A stretch of DNA of 64,000 nucleotides. Origin: Methylocystis parvus OBBP (GTDB taxonomy: Bacteria > Pseudomonadota > Alphaproteobacteria > Rhizobiales > Beijerinckiaceae). This document shows, piece by piece, positions 33,407 through 42,166 of this stretch (position 1 is its first letter; the number at the start of each line of letters is the position of its first letter). Location of the stretch: NCBI RefSeq assembly GCF_027571405.1, contig NZ_CP092968.1:2564001-2628000 (forward strand). Direction: 5' to 3'. The notes beneath the pieces were generated by a model, which did no database searches, was not told where the DNA came from, and worked only from the letters and a program-made list of their open reading frames with translations. The translations under genes and the position numbers were made by a program.

Positions 33407-33877
33407 TTATCTCACAGTGCGTTTCCTAACCACGGTCTGAGCAACGATCCGCCTATTTATTTTGGTCTTCCACGCGATTTGCGCGTCTGAGAGATTTCTC
33501 TTTCGCATCGTCTGCTTCAGGACTGTGTATTCCTTCTCGCTGTAGAGGTAGCCCATACGGTAGGCATGCTCGATGAGGTCATTGTTGGCGTTAGCGGTTA
33601 AGTCCTTCGCGATCCGCTTAAGCCCGTCGAACAGATTGCCGGTGTCAATCTGGATGAAGCGGTTGATGCAGACATTGCCGACATAGGTCTCGTTGCCGTT
33701 GAGATGGTTGCGAATGTAGCAGTGCTCTTTGATTTCCTGTCCGCATGGGCAGTGGTCAAATTCTTCGCTGATCTCCACCGCGACCAGGGACCATTCGGTG
33801 CGCGCGGTGTCGAAGCTTTGCGACACGGAGAGGGGAAGGATATGCGCCTTCAGGTTTTCGAAATTGTGCCCCTCCAT
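33407..33877 (-). CDS. Small Cys-rich, probably zinc-binding protein
   Basis: A 156-residue cytoplasmic protein. A metal-site-like cluster occupies residues 38-70: FDHCPCGQEIKEHCYIRNHL and NETYVGNVCINRF. It is followed by a helical basic C-terminus (KTINRRIVAQTVVRKR-like). This small family is often seen near mobile-element ATPases but has no assigned function. It lies 14 bp after the TrlF-type gene and 61 bp before the OLD gene in the same direction, so it is probably part of that operon. Confidence 0.65.
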   Translation of the reverse strand: MEGHNFENLKAHILPLSVSQSFDTARTEWSLVAVEISEEFDHCPCGQEIKEHCYIRNHLNGNETYVGNVCINRFIQIDTGNLFDGLKRIAKDLTANANNDLIEHAYRMGYLYSEKEYTVLKQTMRKRNLSDAQIAWKTKINRRIVAQTVVRKRTVR

Positions 33878-33891
33878 TTAGCTGCCTCGTT

Positions 33892-36891
33892 CTACATCTG
33901 CACACGCAGGCGCCGCGCGCGCTCTCGGAACGCGGTTTCACCGCCTTCCAGAATCTCGCAGACCAGACGGCGGATTTCGGGGTTCTCCAGACCGCCGCTT
34001 TGATAGGTGATCTCCGGCAACCGGCCGGGGCGATGGGGCCCACAGGTGGCGACGATGACCTGGTCGGCGTCAGTGTTGACCACCAGGTTGGCGTTGTGTG
34101 TGACGATGATGATCTGGCGGCGCTGCTTGGCCTTGCGAAATCGTTCGACCAACTCGTCGAAGATCGACTTGGGATCGAGGTTTTCCTCTGGCTGATCGAT
34201 GATCAGGGGACGGTCATCGTCGCGATCGATCGCGAGATAGAGCAGCAGAAGAACGATGCCCCGGGTGCCAGGCGAGAGCTGTTCGATATCAACGCCCTCA
34301 TATTGGACACCGTAGCTCACCGTGATGTGGTCTGTGCTGTACAGCCAGCTCGAGATGCGGCCGGCCCATTCCCGAAACGCGGAAGCGTCGCTCCGCTCGA
34401 CCTGTGCATGTTCGACAAGACCTCTCTCGTTGGCCTCGCGAAAGCTGGCCATCGCCTCGGCGACTTCGGCGCTAGAGCCAGTCTCCCACGCGGCCTGGAG
34501 ATCCGATCTCGCGGCTGCCAGAAGGGAGCCGCGCCCCTTGAAGGGGCCGGTCTTGCGGAGGTCAAGAAGGTCTTCACCCTGTTGCGCCCAGGCGCCGACA
34601 TCCACCACACGGCGAATCGAGAAGGAGAGCTTTCCTAGCGCTCCTTCCTCAGCCTCGAGCCGCGCTTTGAGTGGCGCGTAGAGCGCCGACAGCTCGCGCT
34701 CTTCGTCGATAATGCCGTCGAATATGGACGCATAGCTGTCACGACGTGATTGGATCAGCTCCTTTATGCGCTCGTCGGCGCCCTGCGCGACCTCGATATC
34801 GCGGTCGAGCTTTGCGAGCGCGGCTTCGTCGCGAGAAATCTTCTCGGACAGGCGAGCGAAGGCCTTGGCGTTTTCGGTGTCGATGCCGATCAGCGCACGG
34901 AGGCGCGCGGCCTCCTTGTTCAAGAGGCTCAACGTATTTTGGGTGAGAGCTATCCCCTCCGAAAGAAGCGAGGCGCTTGACGGCGGCGCTCCCGTCGCGA
35001 CTGTCACTTCGCCGACGGCGGGTCCGGACAGGCCCTTGATGCGTCCGTCGATGGCCTTAATCGTGGTCGAGAGGATGGTGTCGACGTCCCCAGAAAATTC
35101 TAGGAGGAATGACTTCCACTGGTCGGTATTTAGGCCCGACTCTGAATGGGCCTGTTGGAGCTGTCGCAGGCGTGCTGGCGCCTTCGTTTTGCGAGTGTCC
35201 TCTACTTCGTCCTTGAGAGCCAGAAGCGCCTGCCGCCTGCGCTGTGCCTGTTCGACCTGGAAGCGGACGGATTCTGCCGCTGTCGATACTTCATCAAGAC
35301 GCTTGGCTCGTTCCTCGCCGCCCTTACCGATGAGGCTGCTGCGGTCTCGCTTGTCCTTCGCGATGGATGCGGCCTTTTCGCCGCGCTGCTTGTGCAACGC
35401 TGGCAGTCCGGCCTTTCGATCGCGTTCGACGTTCAGCTCCGAGGCAGCATCGGCGAGAGCTTCTTCGTGACTGTGTCGGAGGGCGCGACCCCGCGCGGCG
35501 CGTAGGTCTAGCAATTCGCGGAAAGTGGTCGTTCCCATCCGGTCCTCGGCCGGGTGAGCCTGGTAAATAACTCGTTCGACCTCTGCGAGGAGTTCATCGG
35601 TAACGCCTTCCGCGGAGCAGAGGCTGTCGACAAACTGTTGGGAAAGGTACTGGACACGCGGCGAGTCGTAGAAATCCTCCATCTCGACATGGCGCAATTC
35701 GTTGGACGTCGGATCGCCGTCTTCCCAAGTGAGGCGGGCAGATGCTTCGCCGAGGTGGTCTCTGGCTCGGCGGATGAAGGACCGTTCGCTGAGGTGGGGA
35801 GAGAGGGCATCCCCTCCGGCGGCGATGATGTCCGCCAGGGCGGTCTTGCCTGAACCTCGTGCGCCGATGATGCCGACCAGGCCCGCGTTGAGAGGAGTGC
35901 GTGGCGTAGCGAGCCATGACGCGTCCGTAACTTCGATTGCAGTGACCACCTGAGACGGCAGCGCGCCGCGCGGCGGAGCGAGACCGATAAAGGCGCGCGT
36001 TTCTGCCTCAAGGCATGTCTGGCGCAGAGATTCAAAAGCGAGGTCACCCTTGACCCAGCAATACCGGTCCTTTTCGACCACACCGACGCGATCCGGACTA
36101 TGGGCATCGCTGCCGTGCAAGCAGGGTTTCGTGCCATTCCAGTCCGAGACGAGTTTGGCGACCGGCACGGCGCCCTGTCCAAGCCAGAATGCCCGCTGCT
36201 TGGGATTCGACGAGAAGATGACGTGCGCAGTGCGCTCGATCTCTTTGCGAAGAGTGGCGAGCGATGGATCGCCTTGGAGCCCGGACGTGCCGTCATTGCT
36301 TCCCGCCGCGACGGCGATGAGGACGTTATCTTGCACCCACGGGTTCTTTTTCCATTCCGTGCGGAGCTCGTCAGGGTTGACCTTAAACTGATTGGCTCCG
36401 ACGGCGAACGCCGCATTGTCGTCAGTAACGGCCTTATCGTGAGCACGACCGAGGCGAATGAGGTCAGATCGCTCGCAGCGGAAGGGCTGACCATAGGCGG
36501 TATAGGTCAGCGAGCGCAGAAATCTGCGGATCTGCTCCACGTGCTCTGGATCGTCTGGCGAAACGAGGAGGTGGAAGTTGATCGGTGAGCCACTGGCAGC
36601 GCCAATGCCATATCGCAGCTCAACGTTGGGAAAGATGAGGTCAACCTCGGGCAGACGGCCTGATTTCCGGTGTGCGACGACCTGCTCATAGACGTCGACG
36701 CTGTAGTAGTCGGTGATCCCGAGCGCGCGGATGCGCGGGGAAGAGGCTTCGACTTGCGCGAGAAATTTCTCCCACGCGTCGCTGCCGCGATATTGATTGT
36801 TTAGGACGGTGCCTGGGGCATGGATGTGTGGGTCCCATCGATGCCACTTGGAGCCGCCGGGATCGCGAGTTCCTGCCGCTGCTCCGCTCAT
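33892..36891 (-). CDS. TrlF-type protein: PHP phosphoesterase domain plus SMC-like ATPase
   Basis: A 999-residue protein. The N-terminus contains a PHP-like metal-dependent phosphoesterase domain (KWHRWDPHIHAPGTVLNNQY, LGITDYYSVD, and CLHGSDAHSPDRVG near residue 265). From about 340 an SMC-type ATPase begins with Walker A GIIGARGSGKTALADII. Long coiled coils follow (about 450-780), then the distal half with LSPGTRGIVLLLLYLAID (signature), LIIDQPEENLDP (Walker B) and IIVTHNANLVVNTDADQV (H-loop). The layout resembles the PHP-ATPase protein called Ppl among anti-phage systems. Its ATG overlaps the PIN toxin stop by ATGA, so the toxin-antitoxin pair and this ATPase are translationally linked. Confidence 0.88.
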   Translation of the reverse strand: MSGAAAGTRDPGGSKWHRWDPHIHAPGTVLNNQYRGSDAWEKFLAQVEASSPRIRALGITDYYSVDVYEQVVAHRKSGRLPEVDLIFPNVELRYGIGAASGSPINFHLLVSPDDPEHVEQIRRFLRSLTYTAYGQPFRCERSDLIRLGRAHDKAVTDDNAAFAVGANQFKVNPDELRTEWKKNPWVQDNVLIAVAAGSNDGTSGLQGDPSLATLRKEIERTAHVIFSSNPKQRAFWLGQGAVPVAKLVSDWNGTKPCLHGSDAHSPDRVGVVEKDRYCWVKGDLAFESLRQTCLEAETRAFIGLAPPRGALPSQVVTAIEVTDASWLATPRTPLNAGLVGIIGARGSGKTALADIIAAGGDALSPHLSERSFIRRARDHLGEASARLTWEDGDPTSNELRHVEMEDFYDSPRVQYLSQQFVDSLCSAEGVTDELLAEVERVIYQAHPAEDRMGTTTFRELLDLRAARGRALRHSHEEALADAASELNVERDRKAGLPALHKQRGEKAASIAKDKRDRSSLIGKGGEERAKRLDEVSTAAESVRFQVEQAQRRRQALLALKDEVEDTRKTKAPARLRQLQQAHSESGLNTDQWKSFLLEFSGDVDTILSTTIKAIDGRIKGLSGPAVGEVTVATGAPPSSASLLSEGIALTQNTLSLLNKEAARLRALIGIDTENAKAFARLSEKISRDEAALAKLDRDIEVAQGADERIKELIQSRRDSYASIFDGIIDEERELSALYAPLKARLEAEEGALGKLSFSIRRVVDVGAWAQQGEDLLDLRKTGPFKGRGSLLAAARSDLQAAWETGSSAEVAEAMASFREANERGLVEHAQVERSDASAFREWAGRISSWLYSTDHITVSYGVQYEGVDIEQLSPGTRGIVLLLLYLAIDRDDDRPLIIDQPEENLDPKSIFDELVERFRKAKQRRQIIIVTHNANLVVNTDADQVIVATCGPHRPGRLPEITYQSGGLENPEIRRLVCEILEGGETAFRERARRLRVQM

Positions 36892-37319
36892 TCGGCCCCC
36901 CTAAGCGGATTGATGATCTCGACGCCTTCGAAGTCCCTTTCGTTGTCGGTTACGACGACGCAGCCGTTCGCCTCGGCGATGGCAGCGATGATCGTGTCGA
37001 GTGCGCTGCGGGAGCGTCCACGAGCTTTTCCGTCGGCCATGAGCTTGGCCCATGCCAGACCAGCTTTTTCATCGAAAGGAAGCACGCGGCCGGCGAAGAG
37101 TGCTTGGGGGCCGTCCGGTCCCTCGAACCACTTCTCAAGCTCCCGTCGCTTTTTGCCGGCGGGCTTCTCAAGCACCCCTCGGCTGATTTCGGCTACGGTT
37201 AGGGAAGAGATATAGAGGTCTTGGTCAGCCTGCTCCGCCAGCCAATCCAACAGCGCCGCCGATGGCGTAGGCTTGGTGACGTTGCTGATGATATTTGTGT
37301 CGAGCAGGAAGCGCATCAA
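36888..37319 (-). CDS. vapC: PIN-domain toxin (VapC-like)
   Basis: A 143-residue PIN ribonuclease. The acidic active-site residues are visible in RFLLDTNIISNV (D), SSLTVAEISRGVLE (E), RSALDTIIAAIAEANG (D) and VVTDNERDFEGV (D). VapC toxins cleave RNA, often initiator tRNA, when the antitoxin is lost. The start overlaps the antitoxin stop (ATGA) and the stop overlaps the TrlF-type gene start (ATGA). The pair therefore heads a longer operon. Confidence 0.92.
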   Translation of the reverse strand: MMRFLLDTNIISNVTKPTPSAALLDWLAEQADQDLYISSLTVAEISRGVLEKPAGKKRRELEKWFEGPDGPQALFAGRVLPFDEKAGLAWAKLMADGKARGRSRSALDTIIAAIAEANGCVVVTDNERDFEGVEIINPLRGAE

Positions 37320-37615
37320 ATCTTGACCTTGCGCCCTTCTTCGCGGGGGCGAGTCAGGTCAAGATCGGCGCCAACAAGCGGAGAGCGCCGGAGCGCAGCA
37401 AGAATACCACCCTTGCGCGGCGGCTCCCCAGAGATCGACTTGCTGACAGTGGCGCGCAACTCCGAGGCTTCGGGCGTGTCTTCTGCGAGCCTGCGAGCGA
37501 TAGATCGGATCAGGTCGCGGTCAGCGTCACGACCAAGCACTTCGAAGCGCGCAAGCCCGCGTTCGCCGAGCCGCGAGCGGTAATTCTGGATCGCACGTCG
37601 CTGAGCCTTGCTGAT
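37316..37615 (-). CDS. VapB-like antitoxin, apparently with an ATC start codon
   Basis: The recognisable antitoxin, SKAQRRAIQNYRSRLGERGL, ARFEVLGRDADRDLIRSIAR, SISGEPPRKGGILAALRRSP and VGADLDLTR, is 99 residues long. It is preceded by a perfect AGGAGG (37622-37627) and a 6-bp spacer, but the codon at the expected start is ATC where relatives have ATG. In-frame alternatives lie more than 150 bp upstream and would add unrelated sequence. So either ATC is used as a weak start or the antitoxin has a start mutation. It precedes vapC with an ATGA overlap. Confidence 0.75.
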   Translation of the reverse strand: MSKAQRRAIQNYRSRLGERGLARFEVLGRDADRDLIRSIARRLAEDTPEASELRATVSKSISGEPPRKGGILAALRRSPLVGADLDLTRPREEGRKVKI

Positions 37616-37709
37616 GGTTTGCCTCCTAGTATTTCCAGTAATATAACCAGAGGAAGCTCTTTCGACAAGGGCGGTGTTCGCGCTGGGCCATGAAAGGGAT
37701 AGCTGGTAA

Positions 37710-37880
37710 ATGGCGTCCCCCCGTCCACGGAGCGATGCCAGCGACACTTCCCAGCCGGCTGGAGCGGGCAGCCTGTTGTCTGTGCAGTTTGAGGCGCACG
37801 GCCCAAGCTTCCAATCGGAAGAAAGGGAGGTTGAGGTCTTCAACCATTTAGTGCGGATCGGTCAGATGCCGATTCGTTGA
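37710..37880 (+). CDS. Very small ORF (56 codons), doubtful
   Basis: MASPRPRSDASDTSQPAGAG... ending NHLVRIGQMPIR. Its last codons resemble the end of an open frame at 43.6 kb (AFVRSGQTPVR). No good ribosome site. It may be the remnant of one gene duplicated at both edges of the 38-43.5 kb module rather than a functional gene. Confidence 0.25.
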   Translation: MASPRPRSDASDTSQPAGAGSLLSVQFEAHGPSFQSEEREVEVFNHLVRIGQMPIR

Positions 37881-37959
37881 AGCGTTTGAAGGTGATAGAG
37901 CGGCTCCAACATTAGAAGCGTTTGCGGGATGCATGCTCAACGCCGCATCCCGATAGATG
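37851..37959 (+). repeat. Degenerate direct repeat, left copy (flanks the TcmP module)
   Basis: Block 1 (37851-37878) matches 43647-43674 at 24 of 28 positions. Block 2 (37934-37959, ending CGATAGATG) matches 43740-43764 at about 20 of 25, with a one-base gap. Order and orientation are the same and the spacing is similar (55 and 65 bp). Confidence 0.55.
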
Positions 37960-37985
37960 GACACACGCCTGCGGATCCGGCCGGC

Positions 37986-39002
37986 TCAGTCAATCTGAAG
38001 GCGTGCGCTATCGGGCGGAAGCGATTTTCCAACACTCACCTTGACGGTGATCGTATGACGCGGAAGCACGGTGATGGTAGTGGGTGCTACGGTTTCCTCG
38101 CCAGCCTCGTGTACTTCATCGATCAGATCGCGGATTGCCTGTTGGTCTCCGGTGACGATGCTTCTGACGCGGTCATTGGCGCGCGGCTCGGCCAGAATTG
38201 GACCGCTTCGCATCAAGCCAGAGAAAGGTCCATGATGTGAGCGCGGAGTAAAGTGTTCGATGATGAACCAGGTGAACGGCAGAGCCGAACGAAATGCTTC
38301 ATCGTGCAGTCCAACTAAGCCAGTAGGTTTACCCTCTATTGATCGAAGCCAGATGCCGGCGTCGATTCCACCGTTGTTAACTAAGGCGTCTCTTAGCGCT
38401 AACCCGGTCCCGAAATCGAAGATCTGACGACTTAAGTTTCGCGTGTGGAGGGCGCGCAGTTGGGTACGGGTTGTATCTGGGATCTTCGGAGTTTGTGGGC
38501 AATAGAGGCCATACAGAAGCGCGCCCTCGCCAAGAATCGAAGCGAGCCGGTCGAGTCGGGCTCGCTGCTGCGTATCGACGGCTTGGAAGCTTGCGCGCTG
38601 GTCGTACTCGCCAGAATTCGGATTCCGAAAGAGCCGTTTCGCCTGAATCAGATACGCCGTCGACCAGCTTTCGTTGGGCAGAATATGATTTTCGTAGGTG
38701 AGGACGAGACCAAAATCGGATTGCGAGACGTGGCGCTCCATCGCCGTGTTATGAGGATACGTATCGATCGAGACTTCGAAGTCGAGGCCGTCGCCAAGGG
38801 AGGCGAGATCCGCGTTGAGTTGATCCAAGCTATAGGGGGGGTTCTCCTCACTCCGCTGGGTTTCTGCATCGAGTAGGGCGCAAAGCTCATTGGTGAGAGC
38901 CGGCTCGTCCGGCGGGTGCTTCCGGAGCATCCGTTGAGACAAAGCGTAGTCGATGCCGTCGAGGTATTTGATGACTTGCTTCAGATGCTGCGGTCCGAAC
39001 AT
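37986..39002 (-). CDS. Predicted PD-(D/E)XK-type nuclease, unknown family
   Basis: A 338-residue protein with no family recognised. Residues about 70-130 have a nuclease-like core: LDFEVSIDTYPHN, VSQSDFGLVLTYENHI with the acidic residue after a strand, and STAYLIQAKRLFRN with the QxK catalytic pair. Helices with PALTNELCALLD precede it. No membrane segment. It is the last gene of a minus-strand cluster with two other nuclease-like genes, 84 bp behind the Mrr-like gene, and was probably acquired with it. Confidence 0.6.
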   Translation of the reverse strand: MFGPQHLKQVIKYLDGIDYALSQRMLRKHPPDEPALTNELCALLDAETQRSEENPPYSLDQLNADLASLGDGLDFEVSIDTYPHNTAMERHVSQSDFGLVLTYENHILPNESWSTAYLIQAKRLFRNPNSGEYDQRASFQAVDTQQRARLDRLASILGEGALLYGLYCPQTPKIPDTTRTQLRALHTRNLSRQIFDFGTGLALRDALVNNGGIDAGIWLRSIEGKPTGLVGLHDEAFRSALPFTWFIIEHFTPRSHHGPFSGLMRSGPILAEPRANDRVRSIVTGDQQAIRDLIDEVHEAGEETVAPTTITVLPRHTITVKVSVGKSLPPDSARLQID

Positions 39003-39086
39003 CGAGCTACTTCTTGTTGCTGCGTTACTGTTTGAGCGGCGCTCGTGCTTTCGAGCATTGGCTTTTCGTCGCCTTGCTGAGGGCGG

Positions 39087-39917
39087 CTAGAAGGTATCTG
39101 CAAATAGAATACTGGGGAGAGCGTCGGTAGGAGTCCAAGCTCCAATCCGATGCCTGACATACGACTGGCAGAGGGCGACAATCTTGTCGGCATCCCCCAA
39201 ACGAACGAGTTGCCGGGCGATTTCTGAACGCCCGGAAAGCGCTGGTACGCTGTATCCGGAGCTGGATACGAGGAGACCGCGGCTCGCCCCGTACGCCATG
39301 ACCACCTCAAAGAAGCGCTCCAGAATGTCGGAGCCCGGTCTCGATGGCGCCTTCCAATGCTTGATCTCAACCAGATAAATCACAGGCTGACCGGCCTCGA
39401 CGCAACGAAGTTCCAAATCAAAGCCGCCGTCACGTCCGGGGCGCGTGACCAGAACGTCGAATCCCAATCCCGAAAGAACCTCGCCCAGCAATCGTTCAAG
39501 GTCACGCCACTCGACATGCACTAGGTAATCGGGGCTACGAACGATTTCCTGAGCTAAGGCTTGCAACATGGAACGCAGGGCACGTTCTACGATTGCCCCC
39601 GGAGCGTCATCTTGGTTGCGCAGCGCTTCCTGTTGTTCCGAAATATAGCGCTTTAAACGGGGGCGGCCGCCGTTGGCCGGCCACACGATTCGGCCGTCCG
39701 TGTCTTCGGTTTGCGCCCGTTCTAAAGTGAACCGCCAGTGCCGGCCATTCGGAGGAAGATGTCCTCTCCAGTCGTATTGAAGGCGTGGCCGCACCCCATG
39801 AACCGTGAGATCGGCAAGCAAATATGGCCCGCGAGAATCATTGTCGGGATTACGATAGCGGTCTGGATTGGGAAGTGATGGGCGCTCGCCTGACTGGTGT
39901 GTGTCTTGAATGCTCAC
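39087..39917 (-). CDS. Mrr-type restriction endonuclease with methylase-like N-terminal motif
   Basis: A 276-residue protein. Residues about 140-235 form an Mrr-like catalytic domain: HVEWRDLERLLGEVLSGLGF, VTRPGRDGGFDLELRC (D) and VIYLVEIKHWKAPSRPG (ExK). The N-terminal 100 residues (LQYDWRGHLPPNGRHWRF, GRIVWPANGGRPRLKRYIS) resemble a segment common in N6/N4 DNA methyltransferases of type III-like systems. That is an unusual partner for Mrr and may be a DNA-binding module. It starts 3 bp after the preceding nuclease gene. Confidence 0.75.
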   Translation of the reverse strand: MSIQDTHQSGERPSLPNPDRYRNPDNDSRGPYLLADLTVHGVRPRLQYDWRGHLPPNGRHWRFTLERAQTEDTDGRIVWPANGGRPRLKRYISEQQEALRNQDDAPGAIVERALRSMLQALAQEIVRSPDYLVHVEWRDLERLLGEVLSGLGFDVLVTRPGRDGGFDLELRCVEAGQPVIYLVEIKHWKAPSRPGSDILERFFEVVMAYGASRGLLVSSSGYSVPALSGRSEIARQLVRLGDADKIVALCQSYVRHRIGAWTPTDALPSILFADTF

Positions 39918-39920
39918 GAT

Positions 39921-40874
39921 CTATTCCTCGCTGTCCGGCCAATTGCCGCCAGTTCGGAGATCGGCGATATCGGTTGAGTCCTTGGGCATTTGTAACGAGA
40001 TGTGCCAATCTCGAGGTAGGGTTCGCTGCGAAGCGAACTCGACGCGCTGAATTGCAGGTGCTTCGGACGAGCCGTACTCGACTCTTTGTGCATCTTCGAG
40101 AGGGACCATTTCTGGCTCTATCCAAAGAGCCACCCCCAGGAAAACGTGACCTAGCAGATGAGTGTCGCCGCCATGGTGGATCACTACGTTGCCGGAATAT
40201 GGAACACGCGCGGTTCGAATGATCGGCGGTGCGCCCTTCGCAATGTCGCCGAAGGGATTCAGTGCCGCTTGAACTTCCTGCCAAACATCATTGAGTGACC
40301 AAGTCGAGCCGTTGTCTGTGTTGCGGAAGATAGATGCGAATAAGTCAGTATTTTCTGGCAGAGCGAAGTCGAATTCATCCGGTGGTGTTGTGCCAGACTC
40401 GTCCGGGCGAAAGGTCCGAATACCCACCCCAGCAAGGGCACACGCTTTGTGCCAGAAGATCACGAAATCCAGCTTCAAGAGTTGATTGATATCTGCGACT
40501 GAGAATTCCGACGCCCGCCGAAGCGAAATGCTGTGCTGTAGTGCTACGGCTTCGGCCTCGGGCGAAAAGCCTGATGCGCTGACTGCTATGGTGCGGTCTG
40601 CGCCGATTGCTTGGCGTTTGGCCGCCAGCTGTTCAATCCAGGTGACATCTTGTTTCTTGCTTCTCCGCCGACACTCTACCGTGATGAGGATCTCCGATGT
40701 CCCGGCTCGCGTGCGGATGCTCGCATCGACCTCGCGTAGCCGGCCAGTGACCCTGCACTTGATCCGGTCAGGGGACCTTACGACAATGCCCGCGGGGCCG
40801 GCGTCGGCCTCGATCCGCGCAATCAAACGCTCGAATCCGCGCCATTCGGGATCTTGGCGGCGTCGAGCAGTCAC
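39921..40874 (-). CDS. Restriction-endonuclease-like protein
   Basis: A 317-residue protein. The N-terminal about 120 residues carry a nuclease-type core: WRGFERLIARIEADAG, VTGRLREVDASIRT (D), EILITVECRRRSKKQDVTWI (ExR/K) and AVSASGFSPEAEAVA. The C-terminal half is a separate, unrecognised beta-rich domain, perhaps for target recognition. It overlaps the TcmP stop by ATGA, so tcmP and this nuclease are coupled. A type IV-like enzyme acting on modified DNA is possible, but this is inference. Confidence 0.65.
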   Translation of the reverse strand: MTARRRQDPEWRGFERLIARIEADAGPAGIVVRSPDRIKCRVTGRLREVDASIRTRAGTSEILITVECRRRSKKQDVTWIEQLAAKRQAIGADRTIAVSASGFSPEAEAVALQHSISLRRASEFSVADINQLLKLDFVIFWHKACALAGVGIRTFRPDESGTTPPDEFDFALPENTDLFASIFRNTDNGSTWSLNDVWQEVQAALNPFGDIAKGAPPIIRTARVPYSGNVVIHHGGDTHLLGHVFLGVALWIEPEMVPLEDAQRVEYGSSEAPAIQRVEFASQRTLPRDWHISLQMPKDSTDIADLRTGGNWPDSEE

Positions 40875-42139
40875 TCCTCGCTGCCTTTCTTTTTTGCCGC
40901 CGCGTCGAGAAACATCGGGAAGAAGCTTCGCTGCGTTTTCACCTTGATGACGTCGTTAACGCCGATCGTATTTGCCTTCCTCCTCTCGCCGCCTGCGGGA
41001 GTGATCACCTCCAAATCCGGGCTCTCGATGATCGCCGCATGGACATCCTCCGCATGAGCAGGAGTGATGTTGTAAATGCTCTCGTAGAAGTCGATTACGG
41101 ACATGGCATCGCCGGATTCCGTCACGAGGCGTGGGATGTCTCCCAAGAGTTGGTTCTTCGCGGAGGCCCGACCCTTATCGTCGAACAAGTAGAGCATTCC
41201 CTCATCGTGTCTGGGGTCATACGATAGCATATTGAGGCCCGAGCGACCGAAATGCGCCTGGAGGCTCGCATTGTCATGAAGGATGTTGTTGTAGACCTGC
41301 CGTGCCCGATAGGCGTTGGCGAAGTGGATCAGCCAATACCTCCATCCGCCAGGATTGTTGATAGAGAAGGGACTCACGTAGGGCGCACATAAGCGAAAGG
41401 CGTCGAAGACAATCTTCTCCGCAGTTCCGAGCCAATCGTTCTTGCTCATCAAACCATTGAGCGCATCGATACTCGCGCTCGTCAGCCCAAGATGAGCAAG
41501 CCGTGTTCTCAGCTGCTCTGGCTGGTTCTTCTGCAGGAAAGCGAGCAGTGAACTGATCATAAAAGTGTAGAAGATTTCTGCAGCGGGATAGGAATGCATG
41601 ATGTCGAGGAGCGTATCCCTCTCGACATGACTGTCGCCGCATTGATCTAGATTGAAGATAACGCTCCGATACCGTCCTTGTTCAAGGAGTATCTTGATCT
41701 TCGGATATGCAGCCTCGAAAAATTCGTTCAAATACTCGACGCGCAGGTGCAGCTTCGGGCACGTCTGAGCGATAGCAGCTTGCATCGGCGCGACATGTGT
41801 CTTCAACAATTCAATGGCATCGCGACTGGCGTCATTGAAGATCAGAAGGCATTCGACCTCGATCGCGCCAAGGCCTTGTACCGACCGATGTGTGTTTACC
41901 GCCTCGACGGCGCGCTGCAATTCTTCGATGAATATCAGCGGTGATCCAGGTGTCCCGCACTGGTATCGTCCGCCGCCTGCAAAGCCATCCACGATTGCAA
42001 GCCGAAACCGTTCCTGCTGCGGCAGCCTGCAGCGGACGCTGAGATAATCGAAGACGTATTCGCGCAGGATTTTGTGCTTGCGCTTGGAATGCTCCTCAAG
42101 CTTCGCACCATCAGCCCATTCGTATGGTTTTTCTACCAC
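40871..42139 (-). CDS. tcmP: Three-Cys-motif partner protein TcmP
   Basis: A 422-residue protein of the TcmP family, named for occurring with three-Cys-motif Gp37/Gp68 proteins. The N-terminal half has a methyltransferase-like Rossmann pattern: FRLAIVDGFAGGGRYQCGTP as the glycine-rich loop, IEVECLLIFNDAS, and YRSVIFNLDQCGDSHVERDT where an NPPY/DPFG-type motif would lie. The C-terminal half is helical. A nucleotide-modifying function is often assumed but unproven. It lies 27 bp after its three-Cys partner and overlaps the next nuclease gene. Confidence 0.85.
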   Translation of the reverse strand: MVEKPYEWADGAKLEEHSKRKHKILREYVFDYLSVRCRLPQQERFRLAIVDGFAGGGRYQCGTPGSPLIFIEELQRAVEAVNTHRSVQGLGAIEVECLLIFNDASRDAIELLKTHVAPMQAAIAQTCPKLHLRVEYLNEFFEAAYPKIKILLEQGRYRSVIFNLDQCGDSHVERDTLLDIMHSYPAAEIFYTFMISSLLAFLQKNQPEQLRTRLAHLGLTSASIDALNGLMSKNDWLGTAEKIVFDAFRLCAPYVSPFSINNPGGWRYWLIHFANAYRARQVYNNILHDNASLQAHFGRSGLNMLSYDPRHDEGMLYLFDDKGRASAKNQLLGDIPRLVTESGDAMSVIDFYESIYNITPAHAEDVHAAIIESPDLEVITPAGGERRKANTIGVNDVIKVKTQRSFFPMFLDAAAKKKGSEE

Positions 42140-42166
42140 CTCGCCCCCAATCCCTCGATGGCCCCT

